Below, piece after piece: positions 15,745 through 24,652 of a stretch of 64,000 nt of DNA (its first letter is position 1; each line of letters begins with the position of its first letter). Made by a program: the position numbers and the translations under genes. The DNA is from Actinomadura syzygii. GTDB taxonomy: Bacteria > Actinomycetota > Actinomycetes > Streptosporangiales > Streptosporangiaceae. The stretch lies in contig NZ_VSFF01000001.1 in the NCBI RefSeq assembly GCF_008085905.1, forward strand, positions 744,001 to 808,000. Direction: 5' to 3'. The notes beneath the pieces are model-generated. The model was not told the origin of the DNA. It ran no database searches and saw only the letters and a list, made by a program, of their open reading frames with translations.

Positions 15745-17481
15745 TCAGAGCGGTGTCGCGGGGACGAGGTGTTCGCGGTGCCAGAGGGACTGGTAGAGGC
15801 CGGGGCGTGCGATCAGGTCGGCGTGGGTGCCTCGGTCGGTGATGCGGCCCTCGTCCAGGACGATGATTTCGTCCACGGCGTCCAGGCCGGTCAGGCGGTG
15901 AGTGACCAGCAGGGTTGTGCGTCCCTCTGTGGCGGTCAGCAGGTCTGCTGTCAGGGCGTCGGCGGTCGGCAGGTCGAGGTGTTCGGCGGGCTCGTCGAGG
16001 AGAAGGATCGGGAAGTCCGCCAGGAGGGCGCGCGCCAGGGCTATGCGTTGGCGCTGGCCGCCGGATACCTGCGCGCCGTGTTCGCCGACTCGGGTGTCCA
16101 GGCCCTGGGGCAGGGAGTCGATCCAGTCGAGCAGGCGAGCGCGGCGGAGGGCGTCGCGGAGTTCGTCCTCAGTGGCGGACGGACGGGCCAAACGGATGTT
16201 CTCACCGATCGTCGAGTCGAACAGGTGGGCGTCCTGGGCACAGAGGCCGATTACGCGGCGAACGTCGTCACCGGATAGAGCGCGGAGGTCGATGCCGTTC
16301 AGCGTTGCCGTGCCGCCAGAAGACTCCAGGAAGCGGAGAAGGACAGCGGTCAGGGTTGTCTTGCCTGAGCCGCTCGGGCCGACGATTGCGCAACGGCGTC
16401 CTGGTGTCAGGTCAAGGGAAATGTGGTTGAGCGCGTAGGGCGCTTCGGCGGACCAACGGGCGCTCAGGTTTTCGACTTTGAGGGTGTACGGAGCTGAGGG
16501 CGGCGGAGCGGGGTCTTCTGGGTCGCGGACTGGCTCGGGGCTGTCCAGGACGGCGAAGACGCGAGCCGCCGAGCGTCGAACCCGTTCCAAGTACTGCGCG
16601 GCCAAGGGCAACCCGGCTACGACCTCGAATGCGGCCAGCGGCAGCAGGACGACCACTGCCAGCAGTACGCCGTCCAGCGTCCCCGCGCGGACGGCCGGGA
16701 CGCCCACGGCGAGGCTGCCCCACACAGCCAGACCGCCAGCGAGAGCCGAAATGGCTGCGCCTACTCCAGCGGTCGTGGCGGAACGGGCGGAGGCGCGGGT
16801 GAAATCCCGGTCGATTCGTGTTGCCTCGGCGAGGTGTCCAGGGGCGGCGCCATAGGCGATCAGTTCGGGTGCGCCTTGGAGGGTGTCGACCACGTGGGCC
16901 GTCAATTCGGCGCGGAGTTCGGTCGTTTGGCGTTCGGTACGGCGCGCCATCACCGCCGACAGCCAAGGGGCCACGACACCTGCGACCAGCAAGGCCAACA
17001 GGAGGACGACCCCAGCGGACGGGAGCAACGCCCAGGCCACCCCAACCGATGCACCGCCCACGACTGCCGCGACCGTGCATGGAAGGAGTACGCGAAGGAA
17101 AAGGTCCTGCACGGCGTCCACATCAGCGACGAGACGGTTCAGCAGGTCGCCGCTACGGAAGGCGGGCAGGCCGCCGGGCGCGAGCCGTTCCAGCCGTTCG
17201 TACACGCGGGCCCGCAGGTCGGCCAGGATCCGGAACGTCGCGTCGTGCCCGGTGAGGCGCTCCACGTAGCGGAACACGCCGCGTCCCAGACCGAAGGCGC
17301 GGACGGCCACGATCGCCACCATCAGCATCAGCACCGGCGGATGCTGCGCCGCCCGCGAGATCAGCCAGGCGGACGTCGCCATCAGCCCGACCCCGCTGCC
17401 CAGCGCCAACGCGCCGAAAACGACCGCGACCGCGAGCCGCCACCGCGCGGGACGCGCGAACCGGATCAGCCGGAGAATCAT
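15745..17481 (-). CDS. cydC: Cytochrome bd assembly ABC transporter subunit CydC
   Basis: 578 aa ABC half-transporter: an N-terminal six-helix exporter domain (residues ~15-300) and a C-terminal nucleotide-binding domain with Walker A GPSGSGKTT, signature VSGGQRQRIALARALL, Walker B ILLLDEPAEHLD and H-loop LVTHRL. With CydD it forms the heterodimeric thiol/heme-linked transporter needed to assemble cytochrome bd oxidase. Its ATG overlaps the cydD stop by 4 nt and it is the last gene of cydABDC. The 3' two thirds use more A/T-ending codons than cydD and cydB, an odd local shift. It is convergent with the LAL gene, 15 nt away. Confidence 0.93.
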   Translation of the reverse strand: MILRLIRFARPARWRLAVAVVFGALALGSGVGLMATSAWLISRAAQHPPVLMLMVAIVAVRAFGLGRGVFRYVERLTGHDATFRILADLRARVYERLERLAPGGLPAFRSGDLLNRLVADVDAVQDLFLRVLLPCTVAAVVGGASVGVAWALLPSAGVVLLLALLVAGVVAPWLSAVMARRTERQTTELRAELTAHVVDTLQGAPELIAYGAAPGHLAEATRIDRDFTRASARSATTAGVGAAISALAGGLAVWGSLAVGVPAVRAGTLDGVLLAVVVLLPLAAFEVVAGLPLAAQYLERVRRSAARVFAVLDSPEPVRDPEDPAPPPSAPYTLKVENLSARWSAEAPYALNHISLDLTPGRRCAIVGPSGSGKTTLTAVLLRFLESSGGTATLNGIDLRALSGDDVRRVIGLCAQDAHLFDSTIGENIRLARPSATEDELRDALRRARLLDWIDSLPQGLDTRVGEHGAQVSGGQRQRIALARALLADFPILLLDEPAEHLDLPTADALTADLLTATEGRTTLLVTHRLTGLDAVDEIIVLDEGRITDRGTHADLIARPGLYQSLWHREHLVPATPL

Positions 17482-19133
17482 GTCAGCACCCCCGCCGGTT
17501 CGATGTGGACGACCCGGTCCGCCAAGCCCATGAGCGTCGGACGATGCGCCGCCAGGACGACCGTCCGCCCGCAGGCGAGCCGCCGCACCGCGTCGATCAC
17601 GGCCGCCTCGCTCGCCGCGTCGAGGTTCGAGGTCGGCTCGTCCAGCAGCAGGAGCGGCGCGTCGCGGAGGAAGGCGCGGGCCAGGGCGACGCGCTGGCGC
17701 TGTCCGGCGGAGAGGCCGTGGCCGCCTTCGCCGAGCACGGTGTCGAAGCCCGCGGGGAGCGCGTCGACGAATTCCAGCGCGTTCGCCGCCCGCGCCGCCT
17801 CGCGCACGTCGGCGTCCGACGCGTCCGGACGGCCGAGCCGGATGTTCGCGGCGACCGTCCCGGCGAACAGGTGCGGACGCTGCGGAACCCAGGCGATCCG
17901 CGACCGCCAGGCGTCCGGGTCGAAGGAGTCGAGCGCGTCCCAGTCGACCAGCACCCGTCCCGAATCAGGACGGACGAACCCGAGCAGCACGGCGAGCGCC
18001 GTCGACTTCCCGGCCCCGCTCGGCCCGGTCAGCGCGACCGTCTCCCCCGGATGGACGGTCAGCGAGAAGCCGTCGAGCGCGGGCGCGTCACGGCCCTCGT
18101 AGGCGACGGTCACGCCCTCCAGGCGGAGCGTGGCGTGCGCCAGGTCGGGGACGTCGGTCCGCGTGCCCGCGTCCGGCGCCGGTGTCTCGATGACCTCGAA
18201 GATCCGGGCGGCGGCGGTGAGGCCCTCGACGCTCGCGTGGTACTGCGCGCCGACCTGGCGCAACGGCAGGTACGCCTCCGGCGCCAGGATCAGGACGAGC
18301 AGCGCCGTCTCAAGGCTGAGCCCGCCGTCCACCAGCCGCAGTCCGATGGACACGGCGACGAGCGCCACCGACAGCGTCGACAGCAGCTCCAGGACCAGCG
18401 CCGACAGGAACGCGATCCGCAGCGTCGACATCGTCGCCCGCCGGTGCCGGTCGGTGATCTCGCGGATCCGGTCCGCCTGCGCCCGCGCCCGGCCGAAGAC
18501 CTTCAACGTGGGGAGGCCGGCGACGACGTCCAGGAAATGGGCGGCGAGGACCGACAGGACCCGCCACTGCCGGTCCATCCTCCGCTGCGTGGTGAGCCCG
18601 ACCAGGATCGCGAAGACGGGGATGAGCGGCAGCGTCGCCGCGATCGTCACGGCGGACAGCCAGTCGCCCAGCAGGATCCGCGCGCCCACCGCCACCGGGA
18701 CGATCACCGCGAGGACGAGCTGCGGCAGGTAGCGGGAGAAGTAGTCGTCCAGCGCGTCGATCCCGCGGGTGGCGAGGGTCGCCAGCTCGCCGCTGCGCTC
18801 GCCGGACAGCCAGCGCGGCCCGAGCCGCAGCGCGTGCGCGAGCAGCCGCCCGCGCAGCTGCGACTTCACGGCGGCGGACGACCGGTGCGCCGCGACCTCC
18901 TGCGACCAGGCGACGAGCGACCGGCCGACGACGACCGCGAGCAGCAGGAACAGCGGGGCCCGCAGGTCGGAGAGCGACGCGCCGCCGAGGAACGCGCGGC
19001 TGAGCATGTCCGCGAGCAGCGTCGCCTGCGCGATGATCAGCCCGGCGGTGGCGGTGCCGAGCACAACGGACGCGACAAGGAAGACCCGCGTCGTCCGCGC
19101 GTGCTTGAGCAGCCTCGGGTCGAGCGGCTTCAT
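17478..19133 (-). CDS. cydD: Cytochrome bd assembly ABC transporter subunit CydD
   Basis: 551 aa ABC half-transporter starting MKPLDPRLLKHARTTRVFL at ATG 19133; the frame is open to 20216 but that part is antisense or out of phase to cydB. Membrane domain ~20-300, then a nucleotide-binding domain with Walker A GPSGAGKST, Q-loop WVPQRPHLF, signature LSAGQRQRVALARAFL, Walker B LLLLDEPTSNLD and H-loop VLAAHRP. Partner of CydC in the transporter required for bd oxidase maturation. The start overlaps the cydB stop by 4 nt (ATGA), implying translational coupling. Separate cydD and cydC genes, not the fused CydDC found in some Streptomyces. Confidence 0.93.
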   Translation of the reverse strand: MKPLDPRLLKHARTTRVFLVASVVLGTATAGLIIAQATLLADMLSRAFLGGASLSDLRAPLFLLLAVVVGRSLVAWSQEVAAHRSSAAVKSQLRGRLLAHALRLGPRWLSGERSGELATLATRGIDALDDYFSRYLPQLVLAVIVPVAVGARILLGDWLSAVTIAATLPLIPVFAILVGLTTQRRMDRQWRVLSVLAAHFLDVVAGLPTLKVFGRARAQADRIREITDRHRRATMSTLRIAFLSALVLELLSTLSVALVAVSIGLRLVDGGLSLETALLVLILAPEAYLPLRQVGAQYHASVEGLTAAARIFEVIETPAPDAGTRTDVPDLAHATLRLEGVTVAYEGRDAPALDGFSLTVHPGETVALTGPSGAGKSTALAVLLGFVRPDSGRVLVDWDALDSFDPDAWRSRIAWVPQRPHLFAGTVAANIRLGRPDASDADVREAARAANALEFVDALPAGFDTVLGEGGHGLSAGQRQRVALARAFLRDAPLLLLDEPTSNLDAASEAAVIDAVRRLACGRTVVLAAHRPTLMGLADRVVHIEPAGVLT

Positions 19134-20155
19134 CGGACCGGCTCCGCCTTCCGGGTCCCGCGGGCCGGGATCTGCGCCGTCCCTATCCGCCTCCGGAACA
19201 CCCAGTACGTCCAGCCCTGGTAGATCATCACGATCGGGGTGAACACCGCCGCGACCCACGTCATGATCTTGAGGGTGTAGGGGGACGAGGAGGCGTTCTC
19301 CGTGGTCAGGCTGTGCGCGGCGACCGTGGTGGACGGCATCACGTCCGGGAAGAGCGCGATGAACAGGGTCGCGACGGCGAGCACGATGGCGGCGCCCGTC
19401 CCGATGAACGCCCAGCCCTCGCGCCCGCGCCGGTTCGCGACGGCGGCGAGCACGAGGCCGCCCGCCGCGCCCGCGACCGTCAGCCAGGTGACCGGCTTGC
19501 CGTGCTGGAACTGGGTGATCAGCAGGAACGTCCCGCCGGACGCGATGGCCGCGACCGCCGCGAGCCCCGCCACACGCCGCGCCCGGAACCGGATCCCGCC
19601 GGACGTCTTCAGCGCCAGGAACACCGCCCCGTGCAGGACGAACAGCGCCGTCGTCGTCAGCCCGCCGAGCAGCGCGTACGGGCCGAGGAGGTCGGCGAGC
19701 GTCCCGGCGTACTCGTGCCGCGCATCCAGCGGCACCCCCCGGACGATGTTCGCGAACGCCACGCCCCACACGAACGCGGGGACGAGGCTGCCGACGAAGA
19801 TCGCCCTGTCCCAGCGGGCGCGCCAGCGCGGATCGTCCCGCTTGCCCCGGTACTCGAACGCGACACCCCGGATGATCAACGCCAGCAGGATCGCCAGCAG
19901 CGGCAGGTAGAACCCGCTGAACAACGTCGCGTACCACTCGGGGAACGCGGCGAACATCGCGGCGCCCGCGACGATGAACCAGACCTCGTTGCCGTCCCAG
20001 ACGGGGCCGATCGTGTTGATGACGACGCGGCGCTCGGTGTCGTCCCGTCCGAGGACGGGCAGCAGCATGCCGACGCCGAAGTCGAAGCCCTCCAGGAAGA
20101 AGTAACTCGTCCACAGGAAGGCGATGATGATGAACCAGACCGTGGTGAGTTCCAT
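19130..20155 (-). CDS. cydB: Cytochrome bd ubiquinol/menaquinol oxidase subunit II
   Basis: 341 aa integral membrane protein. Begins MELTTVWFIIIAFLWTSYFF, with the family's conserved EGFDFGVGMLLP and IGPVWDGNEVWFIVAGAAMF, and about eight to nine membrane segments. Subunit II forms the quinol oxidase core with CydA; it does not bind heme itself in the classical enzyme. ATG 20155 has AGGAA upstream, 11 nt after the cydA stop. Second gene of the cydABDC operon. Length is usual for actinobacterial CydB. Confidence 0.95.
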   Translation of the reverse strand: MELTTVWFIIIAFLWTSYFFLEGFDFGVGMLLPVLGRDDTERRVVINTIGPVWDGNEVWFIVAGAAMFAAFPEWYATLFSGFYLPLLAILLALIIRGVAFEYRGKRDDPRWRARWDRAIFVGSLVPAFVWGVAFANIVRGVPLDARHEYAGTLADLLGPYALLGGLTTTALFVLHGAVFLALKTSGGIRFRARRVAGLAAVAAIASGGTFLLITQFQHGKPVTWLTVAGAAGGLVLAAVANRRGREGWAFIGTGAAIVLAVATLFIALFPDVMPSTTVAAHSLTTENASSSPYTLKIMTWVAAVFTPIVMIYQGWTYWVFRRRIGTAQIPARGTRKAEPVR

Positions 20156-20166
20156 GACCGGTTTCC

Positions 20167-21582
20167 TTAGTAGGCGAACGCGAGCGAGCGCTCGGCGTCG
20201 TCGGTGTCGTCGCCATCGCCGTCCGGAGGCAGGACTTCCTCCTCGGACGGCGGCCCGGCCTTCGCGTACTTGATCAGCAGCCCCGCCTCGATCACCGCGA
20301 GGACGGCGTAGAGCACGGTCAGCGAGACGACGGAGATGAGCATCGACGACGCCGACACACCCGGGGACACGCTCGCCGACGTCTTGAGCACGCCGAACAC
20401 CGACCAGGGCTGGCGTCCCATCTCCGTGAAGATCCATCCGGCGGAGTTGCCGATGAACGGGAGCGTCAGCGACACCATGCCGACCCGGTACACCCAGGGG
20501 TTGGACGGCAGCCGTCCGCGCCGCAGCAGCCACAGCCCGGCCAGCGAGACGAGCGCGGTGAGCATCCCGACCCCGACCATGATCCGGAAGTTCCAGTACG
20601 CGACCGGGACGAACGGCCGGTAGTCGCCGGGCCCGTACTTCGCGACCTCCGCCGCCTGGACGTCGTCGATCCCCTTCACCTCGCCGTCGAAGGTGCCGGT
20701 GGCGAGGAACGACAGCACGCGCGGGACCTTGATCCCGAAGACCTCCTTCTCGCCGTTCGGCGTCCCGACCGTGAACACCGAGAACGACGCGGGCTGCTCC
20801 GTCTTGTACAGCGCCTCGGCGGCGGCCATCTTCATCGGCTGCTGCTCGGTCATGACCTTGCCCTGCACGTCACCGGTGACGGCCACGCCGATGGACGCGA
20901 TCGCCGTCACCACCAGCGCGAGCTTGAGCGACGGCCGAAACACCTCGACGTCCTTCTTCCGCGCCAGGTGCCACGCGCTGACCCCGGCCATGAACATCCC
21001 GCCGGTGACGAACGCGGCCGTGATCGTGTGCGGGAACGAGACCAGTTGCGTCGAGTTCGTGAGGACGGCCCAGAAATCAGTAAGAACGGCGCGTCCCGAC
21101 TCCTGATCGACCCGGTACCCGACGGGGTGCTGCATCCAGGAGTTCGCGGCGAGGATGAAGTAGGCCGACAGCAGCGTCCCGACGTGGACGATCCAGATGC
21201 ACGCCAGGTGCACGCGCTTCGGCAGCCGGTCCCGTCCGAAGATCCACAGCCCGAGGAACGTGGACTCGACGAAGAACGCGAGCAGCCCCTCGATCGCGAG
21301 CGGCGCCCCGAAGATGTCGCCGACGAACCGCGAGTAGTCGCTCCAGTTCATCCCGAACTGGAACTCCTGCACGATCCCCGTGACGATCCCCATCGCGAAG
21401 TTGATCAGGAAGAGCTTCCCCCAGAACCGCGCGGCCCGCATGTAGTGGGGACGCCCGGTCCGCACCCAGGCGGTCTCCAGGATCGCGACGAGCGCGGACA
21501 GCCCGATCGTCAGCGGGACGAACAGGAAGTGGTACACGGTGGTGATCCCGAACTGCCACCGCGCGATGTCGAGCGAGTCCAT
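20167..21582 (-). CDS. cydA: Cytochrome bd oxidase subunit I
   Basis: 471 aa. Diagnostic features: ARWQFGITTVYHFLFVPLTI with the heme-ligand His, NFAMGIVTGIVQEFQFGMNW, SFPHTITAAF and TEMGRQPWSVFGVLKT. It binds hemes b558, b595 and d and oxidises quinol while reducing O2, a high-affinity oxidase used in low oxygen or under stress. I chose ATG 21582 (GGAGGGG 5-6 nt upstream) over an ATG at 21600. Short periplasmic Q-loop, as in Gram-positive enzymes. First gene of cydABDC; two palindromic operators lie 20-76 nt upstream of the start. Confidence 0.96.
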   Translation of the reverse strand: MDSLDIARWQFGITTVYHFLFVPLTIGLSALVAILETAWVRTGRPHYMRAARFWGKLFLINFAMGIVTGIVQEFQFGMNWSDYSRFVGDIFGAPLAIEGLLAFFVESTFLGLWIFGRDRLPKRVHLACIWIVHVGTLLSAYFILAANSWMQHPVGYRVDQESGRAVLTDFWAVLTNSTQLVSFPHTITAAFVTGGMFMAGVSAWHLARKKDVEVFRPSLKLALVVTAIASIGVAVTGDVQGKVMTEQQPMKMAAAEALYKTEQPASFSVFTVGTPNGEKEVFGIKVPRVLSFLATGTFDGEVKGIDDVQAAEVAKYGPGDYRPFVPVAYWNFRIMVGVGMLTALVSLAGLWLLRRGRLPSNPWVYRVGMVSLTLPFIGNSAGWIFTEMGRQPWSVFGVLKTSASVSPGVSASSMLISVVSLTVLYAVLAVIEAGLLIKYAKAGPPSEEEVLPPDGDGDDTDDAERSLAFAY

Positions 21583-21601
21583 ACCGCGCCCCTCCGCCAT
21601 C

Positions 21602-21658
21602 TACTACAGCTCGTAGTACTACGACCCGTAAGAAATACTACAAGCCGTAGTACTACGA
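21602..21658. promoter_or_regulatory. Twin palindromic operator upstream of cydA
   Basis: Two copies of the perfect 12-bp palindrome CGTAGTACTACG (21612-21623 and 21646-21657), centres 34 bp apart (about three helical turns). Each is preceded at the same distance by TACTACA, giving two 23-bp direct repeats with three variable bases. Located 20-76 nt before the cydA ATG, between cydA and the divergent Uma2 gene. Unlike the Rex site known for streptomycete cyd genes (TGTGAACNNNTTCACA type). The regulator is unknown. Confidence 0.75.
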
Positions 21659-21746
21659 AACGTCGTTAAGTGGCTCACAACACTCCGGGGATGCCCGGAT
21701 ACCCTGGCCGGGGCCCGCACCCACTCGACCGGAGGCCCCACCGGCC

Positions 21747-22331
21747 ATGCACGCGCTGCCCCTCCCGCTCCCCTCCGGCGACGCGTGGACTCGAGCAGAG
21801 TTCGAGGCCCTCCCCGAAGACCTCCCAGTACGCGTAAGCCTCGTCCACGGAGAACTCGTCATCGGCTCCCGGCGGCGCCCGATTCATCAGCGCATCGCGC
21901 GGCGGTTGGCGACCCGGCTCGAAGACGCCGCTCCTCCGACCCAGCAGGTCGACACCGACGTGGACGTTCTCCTGGACGACGACGAGACCGAGCCGGTCGA
22001 GATCGCTCCCGACATCGTCGTGTACTCCGCCGACCACGACCCCTACCAGCGTCCGATCCACGCCGAACTGGTCACCCTCGTCGTCGAGGTGGTGTCACCG
22101 TCCACCAAGCGCAAGGACCGGCGGGCGCACCCGGAGCTCTACGCGGAGGCGGGAATCCGTCACTTCTGGCGCGTCGAGACCGAACAGACCGCACCGGCGT
22201 TCGCGATCTACACCTACGAGATCGACGACGCCACGGGACGGTACGTCGCGACCGGCGTCCACCACGACCGCATCTCCGTGACCTCGCCGTTCGCGCTCGA
22301 CATAGAACTCAAGCCCCTCCACGAACACTGA
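21747..22331 (+). CDS. Uma2-family (DUF820) PD-(D/E)XK nuclease-like protein
   Basis: 194 aa. Family hallmarks: LVHGELVIG near the N-terminus, EIAPDIVVYS, LVTLVVEVVSPSTKRKDR (the D...E-V-S-P-S-T core of the nuclease fold) and YAEAGIRHFWRVE. Uma2 proteins occur in many copies in cyanobacteria and actinomycetes; they carry a PD-(D/E)XK restriction-endonuclease fold but their role is not established. Start ATG 21747. Single gene, divergent from cydA and convergent with the DUF4232 gene. Confidence 0.88.
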   Translation: MHALPLPLPSGDAWTRAEFEALPEDLPVRVSLVHGELVIGSRRRPIHQRIARRLATRLEDAAPPTQQVDTDVDVLLDDDETEPVEIAPDIVVYSADHDPYQRPIHAELVTLVVEVVSPSTKRKDRRAHPELYAEAGIRHFWRVETEQTAPAFAIYTYEIDDATGRYVATGVHHDRISVTSPFALDIELKPLHEH

Positions 22332-22382
22332 CCTCCCGCCGCGCCTCGGCATGGCCGCCGGGGCCGTGCCTGCGGGGCCGGG

Positions 22383-23039
22383 TCAGGCGCCGGTGCCCGT
22401 TTGGGCGGCGGTGGTCTCGATCCGGTTGTGCTGGCAGACCGGACCGCCGCTCCATGTCGCGACGACCGGCGCGGTCTCGTCCGGCGGGATCACCTGGAGG
22501 ACGGTGGCGGTCGGCTCGCACTGCGCACCGGTCTCGTCGTCGGCCGGAACGGCCGCCCAGTGCAACCGCGTGTACGCCTTGCCACCGACCGCGAGGACGA
22601 TCGTGGAGGCAGTGCCCGTGCGGACCACCGTCGTGCCGAATCCCTCGTTCTGGTTGCCGAGCCCCAGCCCCGGCCACCCGTACATCCGGCAGGAATGCCC
22701 CGAGGTGTTGGTGAGGACCAGGCGTGCGTACCGTTGCCCCGCACCAGCGTCGTAGCCGGTGACGACTGCGCTCAGTCCGGCGGTGCGGCATCGGGATATG
22801 GCGGCCGGCGTACCCCCGTCGCCGCTCCCGGATCCGCCCGACCCACTGGTGGCAGTGTGGCTCGGCGCGGTGCTCGCACCGACTGTCGCGCCCCCGGCGC
22901 CGCCACCCGTGCTCTCACTCACGGAGGGTGATGACGACGGCGTGGCGCCGGCGGATCCGGACTTGCCGTCCCCACAGCCCGCGGTGGTCATCACAGCAGC
23001 GACGGTCAGCGCCACGGCGGCCGGCTTGACGAACGACAT
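22383..23039 (-). CDS. DUF4232 lipoprotein
   Basis: 218 aa. N-terminal lipoprotein signal with a lipobox ending TTAGC (Cys near residue 22), a ~70-residue Ser/Gly/Thr-rich linker, then the DUF4232 domain beginning RCRTAGLSAVV and containing RLVLTNTSGHSCRMYGWPGL and CEPTATVLQVIPPDE. Extracellular, membrane-anchored; function of DUF4232 unknown. Start ATG 23039 with AGGAG 5 nt upstream; an upstream GTG at 23045 overlaps it. Low-complexity linker is normal for this family. Confidence 0.87.
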   Translation of the reverse strand: MSFVKPAAVALTVAAVMTTAGCGDGKSGSAGATPSSSPSVSESTGGGAGGATVGASTAPSHTATSGSGGSGSGDGGTPAAISRCRTAGLSAVVTGYDAGAGQRYARLVLTNTSGHSCRMYGWPGLGLGNQNEGFGTTVVRTGTASTIVLAVGGKAYTRLHWAAVPADDETGAQCEPTATVLQVIPPDETAPVVATWSGGPVCQHNRIETTAAQTGTGA

Positions 23040-23245
23040 TCGCACTCCTTAGAGGTAGCGCACCGCATCGCGGAGCACCGGGGCCACACCGCACATGCCG
23101 TTCCTGGTGAAGGGCAGTGCCGCAACTGCTGGGATGCCCGCTCCCACGTCGTGGTTCGAGATCACCTCTGGCACATCAAGCCAGACCCGGACGGCCAAGC
23201 CTGACCCACCCCCTGGCCCGTCCCGTTGCTCGTGGGCTTCCGGTA

Positions 23246-23299
23246 GCACAACAGAACGTCCTCGCCTCTCAGCTGAGAGGCGAGGACGTTCTGTTGTGC
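23246..23299 (-). terminator. 54-bp perfect palindrome, probable terminator of the protease gene
   Basis: The whole segment from GCACAACAGAACGTCC to its mirror GGACGTTCTGTTGTGC is self-complementary with no loop (centre AGCT, 23271-23274), and partial symmetry continues outward (GTAG/CTAC with one bulge). It begins 37 nt past the stop codon of the secreted protease on the minus strand, so termination is the simplest role. Unusually long and perfect for a terminator. Confidence 0.65.
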
Positions 23300-23336
23300 C
23301 TACGGCACCGATGCTCTAGTTGCTGGGGGGTGTGGG

Positions 23337-24197
23337 TTAGTGGCGCAGGCCCTTGGGGACGGTGCACCCGGGGCGGTTCAGGTCCAGGACGGTGCCGGGG
23401 GCGATGCAGGGGGCCAGGGTGTAGGTCTGCTGGCCGTAGCCGATGTTCGGGCGGACCGTGACCTGGCCGGACTCGTCGACCTCGCAGGGGTTGTTGAGCG
23501 TGCAGCGCTGGCCGCTCTCGTTGATGGTGTTGTTCGCGCCGATGACCTTGCCGGTGCCGGCGTCGATGACCGGGGAGCCGGACGTCCCGCCGATGATGTC
23601 GCACTGGCTCGTGTAGCGGAGCGAGTCCTTCCAGGTCCACTCGGACTCGCGGACGCGGTAGGCGAAGCCGTCCAGCTTGCAGGAGTAGATGCGCTTCCAG
23701 TAGCCGGACACGACGCGCAGGTCGGCGCCGGTGGTCGGGTGCGTCGCCTGCAACTCCAGCGCGGGCGTGTTGTAGCTCTGCTTGATCTGGGCGTAGGTGC
23801 TGCTGAGCTTGTACAGGGAGACGTCCGTGTCGGTCATCGTCCCGTACAGCACCGACGTCGCGCGCAGCGTGCCGAGGGAGCCCGAGCCGCTGGGGTTGAG
23901 CAGGCTGAACGTCCGGCTGGACGGCTGGTTCTTGATGACCTGCCCGGCGGACGGCATGCCGCCGTCCAGGCAGTGGCCGTTGGAGAGCACGAGCGCCGGG
24001 TCGCTGTCGGCGGCGCCGGGCACGCGCACGAGGGAGCCGGAACAGTTGCTGAGGGCGACGATGCCGGTGAAGTCGACCGCGCGCTTGACCGGCGCCTGGG
24101 GCGCGGCGGGAGCGGCGTGCGCGGCGGACGCCCCGGCGGTCACGGCCGCGGTTCCTAGGAAGGCCGCGGCGAGCACGCCGAGAATGCGTCTTGGCAT
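23337..24197 (-). CDS. Secreted trypsin-like serine protease
   Basis: 286 aa. Signal peptide (MPRRILGVLAAAFLG, cleavage near AAHAAPA, ~residue 29), then a chymotrypsin-fold domain. Catalytic triad candidates: His in LSNGHCLDGG, Asp in MTDTDVSLYKL and Ser in IIGGTSGSPVIDAG. Several Cys residues (NCSG, GHC, CKL, QCD, NPCE, PC) suggest disulfides. Extracellular endopeptidase of the bacterial trypsin-like group; no pro-domain is obvious. Start ATG 24197. A perfect 54-bp palindrome follows the stop codon. Single-gene unit. Confidence 0.85.
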   Translation of the reverse strand: MPRRILGVLAAAFLGTAAVTAGASAAHAAPAAPQAPVKRAVDFTGIVALSNCSGSLVRVPGAADSDPALVLSNGHCLDGGMPSAGQVIKNQPSSRTFSLLNPSGSGSLGTLRATSVLYGTMTDTDVSLYKLSSTYAQIKQSYNTPALELQATHPTTGADLRVVSGYWKRIYSCKLDGFAYRVRESEWTWKDSLRYTSQCDIIGGTSGSPVIDAGTGKVIGANNTINESGQRCTLNNPCEVDESGQVTVRPNIGYGQQTYTLAPCIAPGTVLDLNRPGCTVPKGLRH

Positions 24198-24388
24198 GGC
24201 GGGGGGTCCTCTCGGTGTGATAAGGAGCGTGCGAGGGAGCAGCGCGATGTTAACGAGGGTTAACTAGGGCGTCGAGTTCCCCGTCGCGGGCGGCATGGCC
24301 GAACAGGGCGAACACCGCGAATTCGGCAGGCATTGCAAAGTCGTCCGGACCGATCGACCTTGATCGCCCAGATGCCTACACTTCCGGC

Positions 24389-24646
24389 ATGGACCTCAGG
24401 GACGCCACGCGCATGATCCTCTCCGAGTCTGCGCCGCATCCGGAGCTGCTCCGGGTGAGCCGCCGGACGCACGACGAGCTGGCCCGCGGCGGGGAGGCGC
24501 GGCACACGGACCTGAGCTGGATGCTCAGCGAGGCCGCGCGCAAGAACGTCTATCCCGCGCTCCACGCCCGCTACGGCTCCGCCGCGTTCGAGGAGATGGT
24601 CCTCGTGCTCGGGCGGGAGATCGACCGGCAAGCGCCGATCTGGTAG
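24389..24646 (+). CDS. Small hypothetical protein upstream of phosphatase-like gene
   Basis: 85 aa, mainly helical, with MDLRDATRMILSESAPHPEL at the N-terminus and FEEMVLVLGREIDRQAPIW at the end. No signal peptide or membrane segment. Start ATG 24389. The stop is 6 nt before the start of the dual-specificity phosphatase-like gene, so the two are an operon. Good GC3 bias supports coding. No family recognised. Confidence 0.68.
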   Translation: MDLRDATRMILSESAPHPELLRVSRRTHDELARGGEARHTDLSWMLSEAARKNVYPALHARYGSAAFEEMVLVLGREIDRQAPIW

Positions 24647-24652
24647 CGGCCG

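Noticed and set aside
21602..21658. Rex-type operator for the cyd operon
   Set aside because: The sequence lacks the TGTGAAC-TTCACA half-sites; the palindrome is CGTAGTACTACG instead.
23049..23249. Possible 66-aa minus-strand protein upstream of the DUF4232 gene
   Set aside because: Some GC3 bias at its C-terminal end (LRDAVRYL) but no family, no ribosome site and it abuts the palindrome; could be a gene remnant, not supported enough to list.
23246..23299. Palindrome as insertion-sequence end
   Set aside because: No transposase, no partner inverted repeat and no target-site duplication seen nearby.
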